Shown here: in pieces, positions 59,138 to 64,000 of the stretch
Position numbering within the stretch: position 1 is the stretch's first letter
Layout: each line of letters opens with the position of its first letter
Assembly (NCBI RefSeq): GCF_965137005.1
Contig: NZ_CBCRXM010000004.1
Coordinates: forward strand, 1-64,000
Direction of reading: 5' to 3'
Origin: Sphingomonas_O antarctica
Lineage (GTDB): Bacteria > Pseudomonadota > Alphaproteobacteria > Sphingomonadales > Sphingomonadaceae
DNA: 64,000 bases
The notes under the pieces: generated by a model
Seen by the model: the letters and a program-made list of their open reading frames with translations, nothing else
Database searches by the model: none
What the model was told of the DNA's origin: nothing
Translations under genes and position numbers: made by a program

Positions 59138-59614
59138 ATGAAGACGCTCGTGCTGTTGCCGCTCGCTTTGCTGTCCACCGCCGCCATGGCGCAGGATTAC
59201 CCCCCGCCGCCGCAGCCTTATGGTCAGGCGCGCGAGCAACAATATCAGGATTCACGCGATGCCCGTTACGATGATCGGCAGGACGCCCGCGAATATGCGC
59301 CACGCTCGCCGATCGATCCGTCGACTGCGCGCCAGGTGATGGGGGCGGTCGAGGCGGTCACCGACGCGATGCTCGACGTGCGCATTGATGGCATCCGTCG
59401 CGCCGCCGACCCCTCGGCGCGCGACAATGGTGATCGCACCATTGGCGATCTGATGGCCCGCCGGGACCCCGCATACCGTGAACATATCCGCCAGGACATG
59501 ACGCGTGCCGCAGGGGCCGCCGTTCGGGCCGGCCGCACCGCCACCGCCGTACAGGCGGCCGCCAACGATTTCGCGCGCAAGATCGAACATGCGCTGAACG
59601 AGAGCGGCTACTAG
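59138..59614 (+). CDS. secreted hypothetical protein
   Basis: A 158-residue protein with signal peptide (MKTLVLLPLALLSTAAMAQ), a tyrosine/proline/glutamine-rich stretch (DYPPPPQPYGQAREQQYQDS) and a helical C-terminal domain (VEAVTDAMLDVRIDGIRRAA, RAAGAAVRAGRTATAVQAA). It begins 70 bases after gltB and likely has its own promoter. No family recognised. Confidence 0.7.
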   Translation: MKTLVLLPLALLSTAAMAQDYPPPPQPYGQAREQQYQDSRDARYDDRQDAREYAPRSPIDPSTARQVMGAVEAVTDAMLDVRIDGIRRAADPSARDNGDRTIGDLMARRDPAYREHIRQDMTRAAGAAVRAGRTATAVQAAANDFARKIEHALNESGY

Positions 59615-59648
59615 CGCGCACTGAAGCAGTCGTTAAAGCAGCCGCACT

Positions 59649-60320
59649 ATGTGGCTGCTCCATCAATTTCCGCTTTGCGCCTTTTCCCGCAAGGTGCGGC
59701 TGCTCCTCGCCGAAAAGGGTGTCGATTACGAACTGATCCGCGAGCATCCGTGGGAGCGGCGCGACGAGTTCGTCGATCTCAATCCCGCTGGCCAGACCCC
59801 GGTGCTGATCGAGAGCGATCGCGGGATTACGTTGATCGACAGCGACGCGATCTGCGAATATTTCGAAGAGACCGTCGAACGATCGCCGATGATCGCCGGA
59901 ACGCCGGTGGCGCGCGCCGAAATTCGCCGGCTGGTGGCATGGTTCGACCAGCAATTTCACGGTGAGGTCGTCGCGCCGTTGATGCGTGAGCGCATGCTGA
60001 AACGGCTCGTCCATCGCACCAGTCCCGATACCGGCGCGCTGCGCGATGCGATGCGCACGGCGAACGCCATGATCGATTATCTCGATTATCTGCTCGATCA
60101 TCGCAAATGGCTGGCAGGGGCGACGATGAGCCTCGCTGATCTGACCGCGGCGGCGCATATTTCGGTCGCGGATTATCTCGGCGGCGTGGATTGGCGCAGT
60201 CATGAAGGGACGCGTGCCTGGTATGCCGGGCTGAAATCGCGGCCCGGCTTTCGGCCGCTGTTGGCCGAACGGATGGGCGTGATCGCGCCGCCCGCGCATT
60301 ACGACAAGCTGGACTTTTGA
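59649..60320 (+). CDS. glutathione S-transferase family protein
   Basis: A 223-residue GST. The thioredoxin-fold N-terminal domain starts LHQFPLCAFSRKVRLLLAEK, with the glutathione-binding NPAGQTPVLIE and DSDAICEYFEE segments. The helical C-terminal domain carries GATMSLADLTAAAHISVADY. The subclass and substrate are not evident. Its stop lies two bases before the proA ATG, giving a proA-linked operon. Confidence 0.9.
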   Translation: MWLLHQFPLCAFSRKVRLLLAEKGVDYELIREHPWERRDEFVDLNPAGQTPVLIESDRGITLIDSDAICEYFEETVERSPMIAGTPVARAEIRRLVAWFDQQFHGEVVAPLMRERMLKRLVHRTSPDTGALRDAMRTANAMIDYLDYLLDHRKWLAGATMSLADLTAAAHISVADYLGGVDWRSHEGTRAWYAGLKSRPGFRPLLAERMGVIAPPAHYDKLDF

Positions 60321-60322
60321 TC

Positions 60323-61567
60323 ATGGATGCGGCCGCGATCATCGCGGCGATGGGCGCGCGGGCGCGAACGGCTGCGCGGGAATTGGCGGTGTGTTCGACC
60401 GAGGCGAAGCGGGCTGGGCTACGCGCGGCGGCGGCGGCAATTCGCAATGACGTGGCGAACATCACCACCGCGAACGAAGCCGATGTCGCCACTGCCACCA
60501 GTCTTAACGACGCACTGATCGACCGCCTGCGCCTCGACACCGATCGCATCGAAGCGATGGCTGCCGGGGTGGATGCAGTCGCCGCGCTCGACGATCCCGT
60601 GGGGCAAGTCATTGACACGCGCACCCCCGCCAATGGCATCGCATTGTCCCGCGTCCGTGTGCCGCTGGGCGTGATCGGCATGATTTACGAAAGCCGCCCC
60701 AACGTCACCGCCGACGCGGCGGCGCTGGCGGTGATGAGTGGCAATGCGATTATCTTGCGCGGGGGCAGTGAGGCGTCTCGGTCCAATGCTGCAATCCATG
60801 CCGCATTCGTGCGTGGATTGACCGAAACCGGAATTTCCGCCGATGCAGCACAACGGGTCGAGACTGCCGACCGTGCCGCCGTCGGCGCAATGTTGACCGC
60901 AAACGGCCTGATCGACGTCATCATCCCGCGCGGTGGCAAAGGGCTCGTTGCCCGTGTTCAAACCGAAGCGCGTGTGCCGGTGCTCGCGCATCTCGACGGC
61001 AACAACCACCTTTACGTTCACGCCGCCGCCGACCCGGTTATGGCGCAGGCGATCGCGGTCAACGCCAAGCTGCGGCGAACCGGCGTATGCGGATCGTTGG
61101 AGACGTTACTGATCGACCGTGCCTATCCCGCCGCACTGGCACTCGTTGCGGCACTGCTCGGAGCCGGCGCGATCCTGCGCGGTGATACGGCGGCGCAAGC
61201 GCTCGATCCGCGCGTCGGCCTCGCCAGCGACAGCGACTGGGACAGCGAATTCCTCGCCCCCGATCTGGCCGTGGCGGTCGTCGACGATGTGGACGCGGCG
61301 CTGCAGCACATCGCCCGCCACGGCTCGGGCCACACCGACGCCATAGTCACCGAAGATCGCGCCGTCGCCGAAGCCTTCCTCGCACGCGTCGATTCGGCAA
61401 TCGTCCTCCACAACGCCTCGACCCAATTCGCCGACGGCGGCGAGTTCGGCCTCGGTGCCGAAATCGGCATCGCCACCGGCCGCCTCCACGCACGCGGGCC
61501 GGTCGCGCTCGAAGGTCTCACGACATACAAATGGATCGGGCGTGGCAGCGGCCAGGTGCGCCTCTGA
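60323..61567 (+). CDS. proA: gamma-glutamyl phosphate reductase
   Basis: A 414-residue enzyme of proline synthesis that reduces gamma-glutamyl phosphate to the semialdehyde. Family marks are GVIGMIYESRPNVTADAAAL, ILRGGSEASRSN, VIIPRGGKGLVARVQTEARV, HLDGNNHLYVHAAADP and the active-site cysteine in RRTGVCGSLETLLID. It ends with GRLHARGPVALEGLTTYKW. ATG 60323 is chosen over a TTG six bases upstream. nadD begins inside its last 37 bases. Confidence 0.95.
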   Translation: MDAAAIIAAMGARARTAARELAVCSTEAKRAGLRAAAAAIRNDVANITTANEADVATATSLNDALIDRLRLDTDRIEAMAAGVDAVAALDDPVGQVIDTRTPANGIALSRVRVPLGVIGMIYESRPNVTADAAALAVMSGNAIILRGGSEASRSNAAIHAAFVRGLTETGISADAAQRVETADRAAVGAMLTANGLIDVIIPRGGKGLVARVQTEARVPVLAHLDGNNHLYVHAAADPVMAQAIAVNAKLRRTGVCGSLETLLIDRAYPAALALVAALLGAGAILRGDTAAQALDPRVGLASDSDWDSEFLAPDLAVAVVDDVDAALQHIARHGSGHTDAIVTEDRAVAEAFLARVDSAIVLHNASTQFADGGEFGLGAEIGIATGRLHARGPVALEGLTTYKWIGRGSGQVRL

Positions 61568-62178
61568 TCCGCACCGGTCTTCTTGGCGGGTCGTTCAACC
61601 CGGCGCACCGCGCGCACCGCAGCATCTCGCTCGCGGCGATGGAGCAGCTCGGGCTCGATGAAATGTGGTGGCTGGTGTCGCCCGGTAATCCGCTCAAGAC
61701 GGGCGCCAAGGATATGGCGCCACTCGCTGCGCGGCTCGCCTCCGCCCGCCGCGTCGCGCGCCACAGCCCGATTCGTGCCAGCGCTATCGAAGCGAAACTC
61801 GGCACACGCTACACCGTCGATACCGTCCGCAAGCTGATCCAACGCTATCCCAACCGCCGCTTCGTGTGGGTGATGGGCGCTGACATTGTTGCCGAAATGC
61901 ACCGGTGGAAGGACTGGCGGCGGCTGGCCCGGTCGATCGTCATTGCGGTTGCGGTGCGTCCGGGATATTCCGGCATGGCCTCGGCGAGTCCCGCCGCGGC
62001 CTGGCTGCGGCGTTTCGTCCGGACCGCGGGCGGCAAAGATTGGACGCGTTGGAGACCGCCGGCGCTCGTGCTGTTGCACCTGCCTCCAGACCCGATTTCG
62101 GCGACCGAACTCCGTCGCGCCGATCCGGACTGGTATGCCCGCGCCGTCACCCCCATATCCACCCCGCCGCCAGCGTAG
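61531..62178 (+). CDS. nadD: nicotinate-nucleotide adenylyltransferase
   Basis: A 215-residue nucleotidyltransferase of NAD synthesis. It has the ATP-binding motif LLGGSFNPAHRAHRSISLAA, WWLVSPGNPLK, the substrate segment RFVWVMGADIVAEMHRWKDW and a late ISATELRR. The ATG at 61531 overlaps proA by 37 bases; the true start may be slightly downstream. Coupled arrangement with proA and rsfS is usual in sphingomonads. Confidence 0.93.
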   Translation: MDRAWQRPGAPLIRTGLLGGSFNPAHRAHRSISLAAMEQLGLDEMWWLVSPGNPLKTGAKDMAPLAARLASARRVARHSPIRASAIEAKLGTRYTVDTVRKLIQRYPNRRFVWVMGADIVAEMHRWKDWRRLARSIVIAVAVRPGYSGMASASPAAAWLRRFVRTAGGKDWTRWRPPALVLLHLPPDPISATELRRADPDWYARAVTPISTPPPA

Positions 62179-62199
62179 GCGGCTTCCAAAGGAACAGAC

Positions 62200-62610
62200 T
62201 TGCCCGCGACCGCCACTGCCGATCAGGCCCCGACCATCGCTCCGCGCCAATCGACCGATGCAGAAATCGCGGCGCTCCACAAACTGATCATGGACTCGCT
62301 CGACGACGATCAGGCGGTTGAGGCGATCAGCATCCCGCTGGCCGGCAAATCATCGATCGCCGATCACATGGTCATCGCCAGCGGGCGGTCGACCCGCCAA
62401 GTCGCGTCGATGGCGCAAAAGCTGCAGGAAAAGATCAAGGCCCACACCGGTCGCCCGGTCCGCGTCGAGGGCATGGCCGCCGCCGATTGGGTGTTGCTCG
62501 ATGCCGGTGACGTGATCATCCACCTGTTCCGTCCCGAAGTACGCACGTTCTACAATCTGGAGCGCATGTGGGGCTTTGGCGACGCCCCGACTGCGCCCAC
62601 GACGCACTGA
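62200..62610 (+). CDS. rsfS: ribosomal silencing factor
   Basis: A 136-residue RsfS (Iojap) protein that binds ribosomal protein L14 and blocks subunit joining in starvation. Recognised by LDDDQAVEAISIPLAGKSSI, ADHMVIASGRSTRQVASMAQ and GDVIIHLFRPEVRTFYNLER. It starts at TTG 62200 with AAAGGAA upstream. It is followed by TGATG overlap into the next gene. Confidence 0.95.
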   Translation: MPATATADQAPTIAPRQSTDAEIAALHKLIMDSLDDDQAVEAISIPLAGKSSIADHMVIASGRSTRQVASMAQKLQEKIKAHTGRPVRVEGMAAADWVLLDAGDVIIHLFRPEVRTFYNLERMWGFGDAPTAPTTH

Positions 62611-63284
62611 TGGCCAGGCGCAAGCCGCGCCGCCGCTGGCAATGGGCGGTAGCGAGCGTGGTGATTCTGGGCGCGGTGGTCATCCATGCGCCGGTCGCGC
62701 TGGCGTTTCCGTACAAACAATCGGTCGGCGACGTGACGGTCTATGCCGAAACGCCGATCGCGCCGCAGATCGTGCAGGTCGTGCATCATGCCGAAGCTTT
62801 GGTCGCGGCGAGTCCGCTGGCGGATGAGCGCCATGGCGGACAGGTTTTCCTGACCGACGGCGGCTGGCGTTGGCATGTCCTCGCGCTGCAAAGTTCGGGC
62901 GCGTTTGCACTGACCCGGCCGTTGTCGGTGGCGGTGGTTGTCAACCGTAACGACATCGCTGCCGACCGCGCGCTGAACGGGCGGACGGTCGGTGGCGAAC
63001 GCGCTCTCAGCGGCACGATCGCGCATGAATGGACGCATCAAATGACGCGCGCGCGCTACGGCCTGACCGCCGACGCGCGTTACCCAAGCTGGCTGACCGA
63101 GGGCTTTGCCGATCATGTCGCGGGGCAAGGCTCGCTCGGCGACGCGCAGGCTGCCGACCTGCGCCGCCGCGGCGAGGATCATCCCGCCTTGCTCTATTAC
63201 GACGGGCGCAAACGCGTCGAAGCCGAACTGCGGACCAACGGCGGCTCGGTCGATGCGTTGTTCGCGCATTGGAAGAGCTTCTGA
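62610..63284 (+). CDS. membrane-anchored HExxH metallopeptidase-like protein
   Basis: A 224-residue protein. An N-terminal membrane anchor (WAVASVVILGAVVIHAPVAL) is followed by a periplasmic domain with IAHEWTHQMTRARYG (HExxH) and a downstream acidic LTEGFADHVAGQGS, the pattern of gluzincin-type peptidases. The gene sits between rsfS and rlmH, which are adjacent in many bacteria, and overlaps both (TGATG before, four bases after). Its substrate is unknown. Confidence 0.75.
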   Translation: MARRKPRRRWQWAVASVVILGAVVIHAPVALAFPYKQSVGDVTVYAETPIAPQIVQVVHHAEALVAASPLADERHGGQVFLTDGGWRWHVLALQSSGAFALTRPLSVAVVVNRNDIAADRALNGRTVGGERALSGTIAHEWTHQMTRARYGLTADARYPSWLTEGFADHVAGQGSLGDAQAADLRRRGEDHPALLYYDGRKRVEAELRTNGGSVDALFAHWKSF

Positions 63285-63703
63285 GACTGCACATCGTCGC
63301 CCACGGGCGGATCGGGCGTTGCCCCGAGGCCGAGTTGATCGAGCGCTATGCCAAGCGGATGTCGTGGCCCCTCGCGGTCACCGAACTGCCGGATACAGGC
63401 GGCGAATCACCGCCAGTCGCGCCGGGGACGCGGATCATCGCGCTCGATGAAGCCGGCGAGACGCTCGGCTCGGTCCAACTGGCGCAAAAACTCGAGACCT
63501 GGCGCGACGCCGGTATCCGCGAAGTCCGCTTCCTCATCGGCGCGGCAGATGGCCTGACCGAAGAAGAACGCGCCAGCGCAGACCTCAAGCTCAGCTTCGG
63601 GCGCCTGACCTGGCCCCACATGCTCGCGCGGGCGATGCTGGTTGAGCAATTATACCGCGCCACGGCAATTATTGCCGGGCATCCGTATCACCGGGAGGGT
63701 TGA
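63281..63703 (+). CDS. rlmH: 23S rRNA (pseudouridine1915-N3)-methyltransferase
   Basis: A 140-residue SPOUT methyltransferase that modifies pseudouridine 1915 in 23S rRNA. Family features are HIVAHGRIGRCPEAELIERY, FLIGAADGLTEEERASADLK, LSFGRLTWPHMLARAMLVEQ and LYRATAIIAGHPYHREG at the C-terminus. The family start (M-x-LHI) coincides with a CTG at 63281; the only other close choice is TTG 63269. A CTG start, coupled to the preceding gene, is therefore likely. Confidence 0.93.
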   Translation: MRLHIVAHGRIGRCPEAELIERYAKRMSWPLAVTELPDTGGESPPVAPGTRIIALDEAGETLGSVQLAQKLETWRDAGIREVRFLIGAADGLTEEERASADLKLSFGRLTWPHMLARAMLVEQLYRATAIIAGHPYHREG

Positions 63704-64000
63704 GCAAACGCATGGACGCCAATGTTGCGCGGGCTGACCGATAGTTTGTCAGTGCCTCAATCAGTGCCGTCTTGGCCAGCGTCACATTCGCCACGGCCAA
63801 GGCGTGGGCTGCGGATTTTTGAGATTTGAGCAGCTTGGCGCGGTGCATCTGCATGCCGCGATTGCGATTGCAGTGCCAGCATGCTGCCGCGAGATTGGCG
63901 ATGTCATCAGTGCCGCCGTTCATCCTTGGTCGGCGATGTTCCAGCGTACAGGCGAGAGCGCCGTCCCCGAACGGACGTCGGCAATAGCAGCAGCGCCCGT
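63669..64000 (-). CDS. HNH endonuclease domain protein, 5' end outside the window
   Basis: The frame is open from the right edge leftwards and gives CCYCRRPFGDGALACTLEHR, then LAAACWHCNRNRGM, the zinc-binding and EH...N motifs of an HNH nuclease, followed by a helical tail ending at 63669. The internal ATG at 63923 would remove half of the domain, so the true start lies beyond 64000. It overlaps the end of rlmH by 35 bases on the opposite strand. A free-standing homing-type or phage-derived nuclease is likely. Confidence 0.75.
   Translation of the reverse strand, partial: GRCCYCRRPFGDGALACTLEHRRPRMNGGTDDIANLAAACWHCNRNRGMQMHRAKLLKSQKSAAHALAVANVTLAKTALIEALTNYRSARATLASMRLLNPPGDTDARQ

Overview
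The window is high-GC alphaproteobacterial DNA, most likely from a sphingomonad (Sphingomonas or a close relative). The evidence is a large TonB-dependent receptor, an intracellular poly(3-hydroxybutyrate) depolymerase, the proA-nadD-rsfS-rlmH run, dense operons joined by ATGA overlaps, and a general Sphingomonadales look to the proteins. This assignment is an inference from protein style; no rRNA is present.

Left flank, 1-12.65 kb. The edge holds the start of an IS3-family element that cuts off a small glycine-rich gene. Next come a secreted hypothetical protein, an MsbA-type ABC exporter and phaZ. A divergent sugar-sulfonate-like cluster follows. It contains an SsuD-type FMNH2 monooxygenase, an aldo/keto reductase, a Gfo/Idh/MocA protein, a TonB receptor, an MFS permease and a LacI regulator. 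The combination resembles the sulfo-SMO route for sulfoquinovose with an NAD-dependent (Gfo/Idh-fold) sulfoquinovosidase. A LacI/GalR-like palindrome lies between the two divergent arms.

Genomic island, about 12.69-50.42 kb. A P4-type tyrosine integrase sits beside a copy of the 3' end of tRNA-Leu. The intact tRNA-Leu(CAG) is 37.7 kb to the right. The island carries an overlapping operon (AlpA-like regulator, CHC2/Toprim primase, RepA-like helicase, DUF5681 protein, small proteins), two phage ejection-type proteins, a lipoprotein, a repeat-rich noncoding stretch, an HNH protein, small phage-like genes, and a PIN/ImmA-IrrE module. No terminase, portal or capsid gene was recognised, so it looks like a satellite or a gutted prophage.

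Nested transposons. A Tn3-family transposon (19,407-37,447; 98-bp inverted repeats) has split a 145-codon island gene. The two halves rejoin in frame once the transposon and one CACT copy are removed. Inside it, a TniA/TniB/resolvase transposon (22,952-35,284) lies in the res region between tnpA and tnpR, as expected of a 'res-site hunter'. Its cargo is a FixL-like kinase lacking the heme histidine, a FixJ-like regulator, a degenerate receiver, a PLP amino-acid decarboxylase, a GadC-like antiporter, a MarC protein and an outer-membrane protein. This is probably a mobile amino-acid-dependent acid-resistance or amine-producing unit.

Right flank, 50.5-64 kb, is ordinary chromosome: an NDUFA9-like dehydrogenase, uppP, gltD-(secreted protein)-gltB, a secreted hypothetical, a GST, proA, nadD, rsfS, a membrane-anchored HExxH protein, rlmH and a truncated HNH gene.
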